From the NCBI RefSeq assembly GCF_030317115.1, contig NZ_JASZYF010000010.1, positions 1 through 64,000 on the forward strand: a stretch of 64,000 bases of DNA. The letters run 5' to 3'. The notes under the pieces are model-generated. The model was given only the letters and a program-made list of their open reading frames with translations. It had not been told where the DNA came from and searched no databases. Shown piece after piece: positions 43,396 to 50,877 of the stretch. The position numbers and the translations under genes were made by a program. Origin of the DNA: Variovorax gracilis (GTDB lineage Bacteria; Pseudomonadota; Gammaproteobacteria; Burkholderiales; Burkholderiaceae_C). Position 1 is the stretch's first letter. Every line of letters begins with the position of its first letter.

Positions 43396-43420
43396 TTGAC
43401 CCTTATGAAAACCGGGTCAA
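43396..43420. promoter_or_regulatory. inverted repeat TTGACCC-N11-GGGTCAA
   Basis: Two perfect 7-bp arms separated by 11 bp lie midway between the divergent dioxygenase and LacI genes. The site is distinct from the LacI operators. TTGACC could also serve as a -35 box. A second regulator is possible. Confidence 0.4.
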
Positions 43421-43438
43421 ATTGGCATCTGCTCCAAG

Positions 43439-43452
43439 TTCAATCGTTTGCA
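43439..43452. promoter_or_regulatory. LacI-type operator O2 (imperfect)
   Basis: TTCAATCGTTTGCA matches the operator at 43338 in 12 of 14 positions, including the central CG, and ends 4 bp before the LacI start. It fits autoregulation, and looping with O1 some 100 bp away is possible. Confidence 0.65.
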
Positions 43453-43455
43453 TTC

Positions 43456-44487
43456 ATGAACCCTTCGGCATCCTCCACCGTCACCATCCGCGACGTCGCG
43501 CAGGCCGCAGGCGTGCATGTGTCCACGGTGTCCCGCGCCCTCAATCCGGACAAGCGCGGGCTCATCAGCGCCGAGGTGCTTCGGGTGGTCGAGGAGGCGG
43601 CGCTGAAGCTCGGCTACCGGCCCAACCGCGCGGCTTCGGCGTTGCGCACGGGGCGCACGCACACCATCGGCGTGCTGGTGCCGGACATCACCAACCCCGT
43701 CTTTCCGCCGATCCTGCAGGGCATCGAGGCCAGCGCCGCGGCGCGCGGCTACTTCGTCTTCGTGACCAACGTCGTGGACCATGCACTGGCCCGGCCGATC
43801 GTCGAGCGCATGCTGGCGCAGCGGGTCGATGGGCTGGTGATGGCGACCGCCACGCGCGACGATCCGCTGGTCGACTACATCGCCAAGGCCGGGATGCATG
43901 CCGTGCTGGTCAACCGGGCCGACGAAACCGGGCGGCTGCCGGCCGTGGTAAGCGATGACCGGCTGGCGATGAAGCTCGCGGTCGACCACCTCGTGTCGGC
44001 AGGGCACCGACGCATCGGCCACCTGGCGGGGCCGCAGAACATCCCGACCGGCGTGGGCCGCCGGCAAGGCGTGGAGCAGGCGCTGCGCGACCGCGGGCTG
44101 GAGATGTCCTGCGTGGTCGAGTGCGAAAGCTACAGCCGCGAAGCCGGCCGGGCCGCGATGCAGCAGTTGCTCGCGGCGCCCACGCGACCCGACGCGGTGG
44201 TGTGCTGCAACGACCTCGTCGCACTCGGCGCGTACGACGTGCTGCGCGAACACGGCATCCGCGTGCCGCAGGACATCTCGATCACCGGACACAACGACAT
44301 GCCGCTCGTCGACATGGTGAATCCGCCGCTCACCACCATCCGCCTGCCGCACCGCGAGCTGGGCTGGCGCGCGGCGGAAATGCTCTTCGACGAGATCGAG
44401 GGCAAGGCGCTGTCGGCGTCGACGGTGGTCCTGCGTCCGGAACTGGTCGTGCGCGAGTCGACCCGCAACCTGGTGACCGCCGCCTGA
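43456..44487 (+). CDS. LacI-family repressor of the intradiol/BKACE cluster
   Basis: A 343-residue LacI/GalR regulator. The helix-turn-helix is VTIRDVAQAAGVHVSTVSRALN, with hinge helix RPNRAASAL, then a periplasmic-binding-protein-like effector domain (VLVPDITNPVFPPILQGIE; SITGHNDMPLVDMVNPPLTTI). The start at 43456 is chosen because the family's N-terminus begins just after it; an in-frame ATG at 43396 adds residues over the operators. It is divergent from the dioxygenase. LacI-family regulators usually sense sugars; use on an aromatic or organic-acid cluster is less common. Its stop is adjacent to that of the convergent gene, with no bases between. Confidence 0.92.
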   Translation: MNPSASSTVTIRDVAQAAGVHVSTVSRALNPDKRGLISAEVLRVVEEAALKLGYRPNRAASALRTGRTHTIGVLVPDITNPVFPPILQGIEASAAARGYFVFVTNVVDHALARPIVERMLAQRVDGLVMATATRDDPLVDYIAKAGMHAVLVNRADETGRLPAVVSDDRLAMKLAVDHLVSAGHRRIGHLAGPQNIPTGVGRRQGVEQALRDRGLEMSCVVECESYSREAGRAAMQQLLAAPTRPDAVVCCNDLVALGAYDVLREHGIRVPQDISITGHNDMPLVDMVNPPLTTIRLPHRELGWRAAEMLFDEIEGKALSASTVVLRPELVVRESTRNLVTAA

Positions 44488-44964
44488 TCAGCGCGGCTTC
44501 TGGAAGCCGCCTTCGATCCAGGCCTCCGCGCTCGCTGCGTTGAGCTTGAAATCCGGCCTCACCCGCGCCTGGCCGAGCGCTTCGCCGGATTCGTCGTGCG
44601 CCCGCAGCACAGCATGCGGATTGTCCTCGTCGGGCACGATCTGCAGCGATACCCGGATGCGCTCCGACCCGGCGCCGATGCTCACATGCTTGTTCAGTTG
44701 TGCATGCAGTTGCTGCTCGTGCCGGCGCAGCACTTCGGATGCGGTCTTCACCAGCGTGTGGAAGGCCGGCGCGTCGAGCGGCTTGGGGTTCTTCTTGTCG
44801 CGGCCCATGGTCCATGGCCCGACCAGTGCGGGCTCGGGGTCGCCGTGGCGCGTCATCGCGACGGCCCAGCCGTCGTCGTCCTCGTTCTTGATGACGCGTG
44901 CGGTCCAGAGCTCGTCGCTCCAGAGAGTGGCTTCTTGAATGGGGGTTGCGGCTTCTTCTGTCAT
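44488..44964 (-). CDS. hypothetical cytoplasmic protein
   Basis: A 158-residue protein that I do not recognise. It has no signal peptide or membrane segment. It is rich in charged residues (MTEEAATPIQ, NEDDDGWAVAM, KHVSIGAGSERIRVSLQIVPDEDNPHAVLRAHDESGEALG). The start at 44964 begins with codons typical of a cytoplasmic protein; the frame upstream lacks this. It is 20 bp downstream of the glutaminase gene and convergent with the LacI gene. It may belong to the glsA-EamA transcript. Confidence 0.7.
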   Translation of the reverse strand: MTEEAATPIQEATLWSDELWTARVIKNEDDDGWAVAMTRHGDPEPALVGPWTMGRDKKNPKPLDAPAFHTLVKTASEVLRRHEQQLHAQLNKHVSIGAGSERIRVSLQIVPDEDNPHAVLRAHDESGEALGQARVRPDFKLNAASAEAWIEGGFQKPR

Positions 44965-44984
44965 GTCGGGCGCGTTCGCGCGAA

Positions 44985-45899
44985 TCAAAAAATGGAAAGG
45001 CCGGTGCGCGCGACGAAGAGTTCGAGCGCCTTCATGCCCAGCAGGGAATTGCCCGTCGCATCGAGCGCGGGCGACCAGACGCATAGCGTGAGCTGGTCCG
45101 GCACCACCGCGACGATGCCGCCGCCCACGCCGCTCTTGCAGGGCAGGCCGATCGAGAAAGCCACGTCACCGGCGGCGTCGTAGGTGCCGCAGGTCAGCAT
45201 CAGGGCGTTGATGCGGTGCGTGTGGCGCTCGGTGGTGATTTCCGGCTCGCCATCGAAGGGGTGCGCGCCGTCGCGGCACAGGAAGCACGCCGCGCGGGCG
45301 AGTTGCACGCAGTTCATGCGAATCGCGCACTGGTGAAAGTACATGTCCAGCACTTCGCTCACCGCATTGTCGATCTTGCCGAAGCTCTTCATGAAGTTGG
45401 CGAGCGCGATGTTGCGATAGCCGGTGGCGGCTTCGGACGCGGCGACTTCGTCGTCGAAACCGACCGGCTCGCCGCACAGGCTCGACATCAGCGCCAGCAC
45501 GTCGGGCTTGGCGTGGCCCCGGCTGACCAGCCGGTCGGCCACGGCGATCGCGCCCGCATTGATGAAGGGGTTGCGCGGCTTTCCATGTTCGTTCTCGAGC
45601 TGCACCAGCGAGTTGAACGGATTGCCGGAGGGCTCGCGGCCAATGCGCTCCCACAGCGCGTCGCCCATGCACCGCATGGCGAGCGTGAGCGTGAAGAGCT
45701 TGGAGATGCTCTGGATCGAGAACGGCGTGGCCGCGTCGCCCGCCGAAGCCTCGACACCCTCACGCGTTCGCAGCGCGATGCCGAACTGGTTCGCCGGTAT
45801 GCGCGCCAGTGCGGGGATATAGCTGGCCACGGCGCCCTCGGCGCCCAGCAGTGGACGCATCTCTGCGTTGATCTGGTCGAGGACGGGCTGGAAGTTCAT
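44985..45899 (-). CDS. glsA: glutaminase
   Basis: A 304-residue serine-dependent beta-lactamase-fold glutaminase, converting glutamine to glutamate and ammonia. The catalytic Ser-x2-Lys is in FSIQSISKLF (about residues 61-70). PRNPFINAGAI, EVLDMYFHQCAI and GLPCKSGVGGGIVAVVP are family motifs. No signal peptide is present. It overlaps the stop of the EamA gene by four bases. The pairing suggests linked glutamine use and export. Confidence 0.95.
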   Translation of the reverse strand: MNFQPVLDQINAEMRPLLGAEGAVASYIPALARIPANQFGIALRTREGVEASAGDAATPFSIQSISKLFTLTLAMRCMGDALWERIGREPSGNPFNSLVQLENEHGKPRNPFINAGAIAVADRLVSRGHAKPDVLALMSSLCGEPVGFDDEVAASEAATGYRNIALANFMKSFGKIDNAVSEVLDMYFHQCAIRMNCVQLARAACFLCRDGAHPFDGEPEITTERHTHRINALMLTCGTYDAAGDVAFSIGLPCKSGVGGGIVAVVPDQLTLCVWSPALDATGNSLLGMKALELFVARTGLSIF

Positions 45900-46798
45900 G
45901 GCTTCAGGGCGGGCCGCCGGTTCACCAGCACGATCCCGAGTGCCACACCGGCGAGTGCCAGCACGAGTTGCAAGGTGAGCGATTCGGACAGTAGCACCAC
46001 GCCGAACACCAGCGCAAACAGCGGCGTCAGAAAGGTGAAGGACGAAATGCGCGTGGCCGGGTAGTGCCGCAGCAGCCACATCCAGGCCAGGTAGCTCGCG
46101 AAGGCGCCGATGGCGGTCTGCAGCGCGATCGAGAACCAAGCGTAGGTCGAATACGAAAAGCCCCATTGCTCGCCGAGCATCAGCGACAGCACCGGCGACA
46201 CCGCCGCGGTGACCGCGATTTGATAGAAGAGCGTCTTTTCGGCGCTGGCCGTCGCAAGCTTGGTGGTGCGGATCGCCATCGTCGTGAGTCCCCACAGCAC
46301 GCCGGCCGCGAGCGCCAGCGCATCGCCGTGCAACTGGCTGGACGTGCTGTGTCCGAAGCTTTCGCTGAAGGCCAGGATCACGCCCGCGAAGGCCAGCGCG
46401 AGGCCGACCCATTGCATGCCGTGCAGCCGCTCCGAGGGCACGACGCGCGGCAGCAGCACGGCGACCACGAAGGGCGCGGTGTAAAGGAACACCGTGAGCC
46501 GGGAGGCCGAGGTGTGCTGCAACCCGATGTAGATGCAGACGAACTCGCCCGCGAACAAGGCGCCGGCCAGCAGCCCGCCTGGCAGCGTGCCGTCGCGCTC
46601 GAACAGCGGAACGCCTCGCGAACGGCACCACAGCCACAGCAGCACGACGGCACCTGTCATGCGGATCGACGCCTGCCAGAGCGGCGGCACTTCGGTGACG
46701 GTCGTCTTGATGAGGATCTGCTGCAGCCCCCAGAACGCGCAGCAGGCGATCAGGAGGGTGGTGGCGCGGGAGTCGAGATGGTCCTTGCGGTCGATCAT
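45896..46798 (-). CDS. EamA/DMT-superfamily transporter
   Basis: A 300-residue membrane protein with ten predicted helices in two EamA repeats (LIACCAFWGLQQILIK at the start of repeat 1; LALAAGVLWGLTTMAI at the start of repeat 2). Such proteins are metabolite exporters. The start overlaps the stop of the BON-like gene by four bases, and the stop overlaps the glsA start likewise. Substrate unknown; an amino acid or amine would fit the glutaminase. Confidence 0.9.
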   Translation of the reverse strand: MIDRKDHLDSRATTLLIACCAFWGLQQILIKTTVTEVPPLWQASIRMTGAVVLLWLWCRSRGVPLFERDGTLPGGLLAGALFAGEFVCIYIGLQHTSASRLTVFLYTAPFVVAVLLPRVVPSERLHGMQWVGLALAFAGVILAFSESFGHSTSSQLHGDALALAAGVLWGLTTMAIRTTKLATASAEKTLFYQIAVTAAVSPVLSLMLGEQWGFSYSTYAWFSIALQTAIGAFASYLAWMWLLRHYPATRISSFTFLTPLFALVFGVVLLSESLTLQLVLALAGVALGIVLVNRRPALKP

Positions 46799-47334
46799 TC
46801 TTTGTCTTTTTGTTGATGGGTCGCGAGCGGATAGGGCGGCTTGCCGCGGGTGCCGGCCATGAGGTCGGGCACGACGGTCTCGACGTCGGCCACGGCCTTC
46901 GCTGCGCGTTCGAGCCGTCGGGCCAGGTCACGCGTCGGCACGCAGCCTTGCAGATAGACCCAGCGGCGCTGCACCGTCACCCACACGCTGCTGCGGCGAG
47001 TGCCCGGCACGCCGTCCAGCGCCTTGCGTACTTCGGGCGCGATGGCCTTGTCGTAGCGGTAGGCGTTGCTGTCCTTGCAGCGGCCGGCGAGCCAGCAGCT
47101 GGTGCCGCGCTCCAGCCGGCCGTGCATCTGGGAACGCACCTCGGCAGGCGTGTAGAGCGGCCCCAATGGCACGGGGCAGTCCTTCAGGCCCGACGACACC
47201 TGGAAGAACGGGTCGTCGAAGAAGTTGGTCCGCGCCTCGCTTTCGGCGGCATGGACTGCAGGTGAGACGGCAAGCAGCAGCACCGCGAGCGATGGCGTGC
47301 AGGAATGCGCCCGGCGAGAACTCGGCCCGTCCAT
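46795..47334 (-). CDS. secreted BON-domain-like protein
   Basis: A 179-residue exported protein with a signal peptide (AVLLLAVSPAVHA). Downstream lies a BON-like segment (VRKALDGVPGTRRSSVWVTVQRRWVYLQGCVPTRDLARRLERAAKAVADVETVVPDL), the alpha-beta-beta-alpha-beta pattern of that domain. Cys residues (DCPV, SCWLAGRC, GCVP) could form disulfides in the periplasm. The start shares one base with the stop of the flavin reductase. It overlaps the EamA gene by four bases. Function unknown. Confidence 0.75.
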   Translation of the reverse strand: MDGPSSRRAHSCTPSLAVLLLAVSPAVHAAESEARTNFFDDPFFQVSSGLKDCPVPLGPLYTPAEVRSQMHGRLERGTSCWLAGRCKDSNAYRYDKAIAPEVRKALDGVPGTRRSSVWVTVQRRWVYLQGCVPTRDLARRLERAAKAVADVETVVPDLMAGTRGKPPYPLATHQQKDKE

Positions 47335-47843
47335 CAGAGCGGATGCTCGGTATAGAAGCGTCCGCCGTGAAACAGGAGCGGCGAAGCGCCGGCGCTGTGC
47401 GAGCAGCGCTCCACTTCGCCGACGAAGATCACATGGTCGCCTTCGTCATACCGGCTGCGGTTGAAGCACTCGAAGCTCGCTGCCGCGCCCACCAGCACCG
47501 GCGCGCCGCCGACGCCCTCGCTGTAGACGACATCGGCCCAGCGATCGACGTCCTTCGTTGCGAAACGCTCCGCGAGATCCTTCTGGTTCGCCGCGAGGAT
47601 GTTGATCGCGTAGTGCGACCCTGTGCTCAGCGCGGCCATCGACGCCGCACTGCGCGCCAGGCTCCACAGCACCAGCGGCGGATCGAGCGAGACGGAGTTG
47701 AAGGAGTTGGCCGTGAGGCCGACCAGTGTGCCGTTGGCGGAACGCGCGGTGACGATCGTCACGCCGGTCGCGAACATGCCGAGGGCTGCGCGGAACTCGT
47801 CAGTCGAGAAGGAGGGCGGTTGCGCCTGGGCGGGAGCGGTCAC
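47334..47843 (-). CDS. flavin reductase family protein
   Basis: A 169-residue flavin reductase of the FMN-binding split-barrel type: FRAALGMFATGVTIVTA, GLTANSFNSVSLDPPLVLW and the C-terminal HVIFVGEVERC...LLFHGGRFYTE are typical. Such proteins supply reduced flavin to monooxygenases. The start is put at the GTG at 47843; the frame open further upstream is the intergenic repeat. No monooxygenase partner is nearby. It heads the minus-strand chain flavin reductase-BON-EamA-glsA-hypothetical, joined by overlaps of one or four bases. Confidence 0.85.
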   Translation of the reverse strand: MTAPAQAQPPSFSTDEFRAALGMFATGVTIVTARSANGTLVGLTANSFNSVSLDPPLVLWSLARSAASMAALSTGSHYAINILAANQKDLAERFATKDVDRWADVVYSEGVGGAPVLVGAAASFECFNRSRYDEGDHVIFVGEVERCSHSAGASPLLFHGGRFYTEHPL

Positions 47844-47927
47844 GGGGAAGCGGGAAGGAGAGTGAGGGGCTATTCTGGCCGATCCCGCCTCGACAAGTTT
47901 GCAGGACCCGTGCAGTCTGGTCCAGGA

Positions 47928-48015
47928 ATGCCGCGGAACCGGCTTCGCCGGGCCGCCGGCATTGCCCCCGGCGGGGGGCGGGCGGCCACGCGAAGCGGGC
48001 AAGCCTGGGGGCGAG
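47928..48015 (-). repeat. stop-associated intergenic repeat, copy 2
   Basis: The same element as copy 1: CGCGGAACCGGCTTCGCCGG hairpin end, a GC-rich hairpin core GCCCCCGGCGGGGGGC, GGCCACGCGAAGCGGGCAAG and CCTGGGGGCGAG. It lies 6 bp after the stop codon of the SpmA-SpmB fusion gene, in the same orientation to the gene as the other copies. Confidence 0.88.
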
Positions 48016-48021
48016 TTCCAC

Positions 48022-49251
48022 CTATCCGAAGAACCAGTAGCCCACGCCTATCGCGGCCAACACGCCAGCCAGTTCAGCCAGCAAGGCGCAGCCCACCGCA
48101 TGTCGCGCACGCTGGATGCCGACCGCACCGAAGTACACGGCGAGCACGTAGAACGTCGTCTCGGTGCTGCCCTGGATCACGGCTGCGACCAGCGCCGGGA
48201 AGCTGTCGACGCCATGGGTCTTCATGGTCTCGATCAGCATCGCGCGTGCCGCGCTGCCGGAAAAGGGCTTGACGAGCGCCGTGGGCAACGCATCGACGAA
48301 GCGCGTGTCCCAGCCGGTCCACGCCACCAGCCATCGGATGCCTTCCAGCGCAAGATCGAGCGCACCCGAAGCGCGCAGCACGCCGACGGCGCACAGCATC
48401 GCGACCAGGTAGGGCAGCAGGTTCTTCGCGACGTCGAAGCCTTCCTTCGCACCCTCGACGAAGCATTCGTAGACCTTGACCCGCCGGATCGCGCCCACCA
48501 GCAGGAAGGCGACGATCAGGCCGAAGAGCGTGAGGTTTCCGAGCAGCGACGACAGCGATGCCAGGGCCGCGGCCGACAGGGTCGCGAGCAACGCCATGAA
48601 GCCACCCAGCAACAGCGCGCCGGGCAGCAGGTAGGCCAGCACCACGGGGTCCCACAGCTTCAGCCGCTGCATGACAGCGACCGACAGCAGCCCTACCAGC
48701 GTCGACGCGCTGGTGGCGAGCAGGATCGGCAGGAACACCATCGTCGGATCGGCCGCGCCCAACTGCGCGCGGTACATGAAGATCGTGACCGGCAGCAGCG
48801 TCAACGACGACGCGTTGAGCACAAGGAACAGGATCTGTGCATTGCTCGCCGTCGTCGCGCTCGGGTTGAGCGTCTGCAGCTCGCGCATCGCCTTCAGCCC
48901 GATCGGCGTCGCAGCGTTGTCCAGTCCCAGCGCGTTGGCCGCGAAGTTGAGCGTGATGAGGCCGAGGGCCGGATGGCCCGGGGGCACCTCCGGCATCAGC
49001 CGGCGAAACAGCGGGCCGAGCAGGCGCGCGAGCCGGTCCACGATGCCGGCTGCCTCGGCGATGCGCAGGAAGCCGAGCCAGAGCGTGAGCGTGCCGAAGA
49101 GCAGCACCATCACCTCGACGGAGAGCTTCGCCATCGCGAACAGGCTCTCGACCACGGCAGCGAACACCGTGGCGTCGCCGCCGACGAGCCAACGCGCGAG
49201 CGCAGCCACCGCTGCCGTCAAGAAGAAGCCAAGCCACAAACCGTTGAGCAC
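48022..49251 (-). CDS. SpmA-SpmB fusion (nucleoside-recognition domain) membrane protein
   Basis: A 409-residue membrane protein with two Gate/nucleoside-recognition domains. The first half (LNGLWLGFFLTAAVAALARW, LNFAANALGLDNAATPIGLKAMRELQ) is like SpmA. The second (GAKEGFDVAKNLLPYLVAMLCAVGVLRASGAL, VIQGSTETTFYVLAVYFGAVG) is like SpmB. In spore formers these are separate dehydration proteins; fused versions are common in non-spore-forming Proteobacteria. The start is a GTG at 49251, five bases after AAGGA. It is divergent from the phosphatase, and probably a transporter of unknown substrate. Confidence 0.9.
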   Translation of the reverse strand: MLNGLWLGFFLTAAVAALARWLVGGDATVFAAVVESLFAMAKLSVEVMVLLFGTLTLWLGFLRIAEAAGIVDRLARLLGPLFRRLMPEVPPGHPALGLITLNFAANALGLDNAATPIGLKAMRELQTLNPSATTASNAQILFLVLNASSLTLLPVTIFMYRAQLGAADPTMVFLPILLATSASTLVGLLSVAVMQRLKLWDPVVLAYLLPGALLLGGFMALLATLSAAALASLSSLLGNLTLFGLIVAFLLVGAIRRVKVYECFVEGAKEGFDVAKNLLPYLVAMLCAVGVLRASGALDLALEGIRWLVAWTGWDTRFVDALPTALVKPFSGSAARAMLIETMKTHGVDSFPALVAAVIQGSTETTFYVLAVYFGAVGIQRARHAVGCALLAELAGVLAAIGVGYWFFG

Positions 49252-49329
49252 ACGAATCCTTGCTGCGAATGCGCGCCGATCATAGGGGGCACGTCAGCGG
49301 GTGCCGGCCCGCGCGCTACATTCGCGGCC

Positions 49330-50877
49330 ATGAACTTGAGCCGCAGAGATTTGAACCGGGCCGCACTGTGGCTGGCATTGGGGAACTGGGCCGCGCCCTT
49401 GCGCGCCGAAGAGAAGCCGGCCCCGCGCTGGTCGTCGAACCCGTTCACGCTCGGCGTAGCGAGCGGCCAGCCTCGGCCGGACAGCGTCGTGCTGTGGACC
49501 CGGCTTGCGCCCGGGGGCGAGGAAGATGCCGCGCGTCATGCGAAGACCGCGTGCGCCGTCCAATACGAGATCTGTTCGGACGCGGCCTTGCGCCGGACCG
49601 TCGCCCGCGGCGAGGTGTTGACCGATGCATCGCGAGCGCTCAGCGTGCATGTCCACGCGCGGGGCCTGCAGCCGCAGCGCGACTACTGGTATCGCTTCAG
49701 GTGCGGCAACGCCGTCAGCCCGGTCGGCCATACGCGCACCGCGCCGTCGCCCGATGCGGATGTGCGGCGCCTGCGCTTCGCGCTCGCTTCCTGCCAGCAC
49801 TACGAGCAGGGCTACTTCAGGTCGCATCGGGAAATCGCCGGCCGCGAACTGGATTTCGTGCTTTTCGTCGGCGACTACATCTACGAAGGCAGCAGCCCGG
49901 CCTACGAGGTGCGCAAGCACGGCACCCGGACTCCGTACACCCTCGACGCCTACCGCGACCGCCATGCGCTCTACAAGGGCGATGCCGATCTGCAGGCTGC
50001 CCATGCTGCGCATCCATGGATCCTGACCTGGGACGACCACGAGGTCGTCAACGACTATGCCGGCGACCGGGAGCCGGCCCGCGACGATCCCGAGCGTTTC
50101 CTGCGCCGCCGCGCAGCGGCCTACCAGGCCTACTTCGAGCACATGCCGCTGCTGATTCCGCCGCAGGGCAGCGCGATGCGGATTCATGACCGCTACACCT
50201 GGGGCCGCCTGGCCGAGCTCTGGACGCTCGACTGCCGGCAATACCGCAGCCGCCATGGCTGCCCCGATCCCGAGCGTGACGTCGGCCGCACGGTCATCGG
50301 CTGCGCGGAACTTGCAGAGCGCTCACGCACGATGCTCGGCGCCGAACAGGAGCGCTGGCTGGCACAAGGCCTGGCCGCTTCGACCCGGCAGTGGAAGCTG
50401 CTCGGCCAGTCCTCGCAGGTCAGCGCCACCGGAATCGACACGCCCGAAGGCCGCAAGGTCTGGACCGATGGATGGGACGGCTACCCCGAGGCTCGTCGAC
50501 GCTTGCTGGATGGCGCCCACAACGCAGGCGTGCGCAATCTGGTGGCGTTCGGCGGCGACGTGCACCGCCATGCCGCAGCCGACCTTCGCGTGGTGCCGAA
50601 CGACAGCGCTTCGCCCGTCGTGGCCACTGAATTCGTCGGTGGCTCGGTGACTTCCAAGGGTGCCAGCATGGCCGCCATGGCGCGCATGCGGCGCGACAAC
50701 CCCGACGTGGCGCATGCGCGGGGCGACCAGCGCGGCCATGCGTTCGTGGACATCACGCCTCGACAACTGCAGTGCGAGTTTCGCGCCACCGCGCACCCGG
50801 TGCTGGCCGATGCGGCCTTCGACACGCAGGCCCGCTTCGTGGTCGAGACGGGCCGCGCTGGCCTTCAATCAGCCTGA
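49330..50877 (+). CDS. PhoD-type alkaline phosphatase (Tat-exported)
   Basis: A 515-residue PhoD-like phosphatase/phosphodiesterase. The N-terminus MNLSRRDLNRAALWLALG has the twin-arginine motif SRRDL. Metal-binding segments are FALASC, FVGDYIYEG, WDDHEVVNDY and FGGDVHRH, as in PhoD with Fe3+/Ca2+. It releases phosphate from esters outside the cytoplasm. No phosphate box was recognised upstream. The start at 49330 gives the Tat signal directly. Its 3' end overlaps the AraC gene end by 9 bp. Confidence 0.92.
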   Translation: MNLSRRDLNRAALWLALGNWAAPLRAEEKPAPRWSSNPFTLGVASGQPRPDSVVLWTRLAPGGEEDAARHAKTACAVQYEICSDAALRRTVARGEVLTDASRALSVHVHARGLQPQRDYWYRFRCGNAVSPVGHTRTAPSPDADVRRLRFALASCQHYEQGYFRSHREIAGRELDFVLFVGDYIYEGSSPAYEVRKHGTRTPYTLDAYRDRHALYKGDADLQAAHAAHPWILTWDDHEVVNDYAGDREPARDDPERFLRRRAAAYQAYFEHMPLLIPPQGSAMRIHDRYTWGRLAELWTLDCRQYRSRHGCPDPERDVGRTVIGCAELAERSRTMLGAEQERWLAQGLAASTRQWKLLGQSSQVSATGIDTPEGRKVWTDGWDGYPEARRRLLDGAHNAGVRNLVAFGGDVHRHAAADLRVVPNDSASPVVATEFVGGSVTSKGASMAAMARMRRDNPDVAHARGDQRGHAFVDITPRQLQCEFRATAHPVLADAAFDTQARFVVETGRAGLQSA

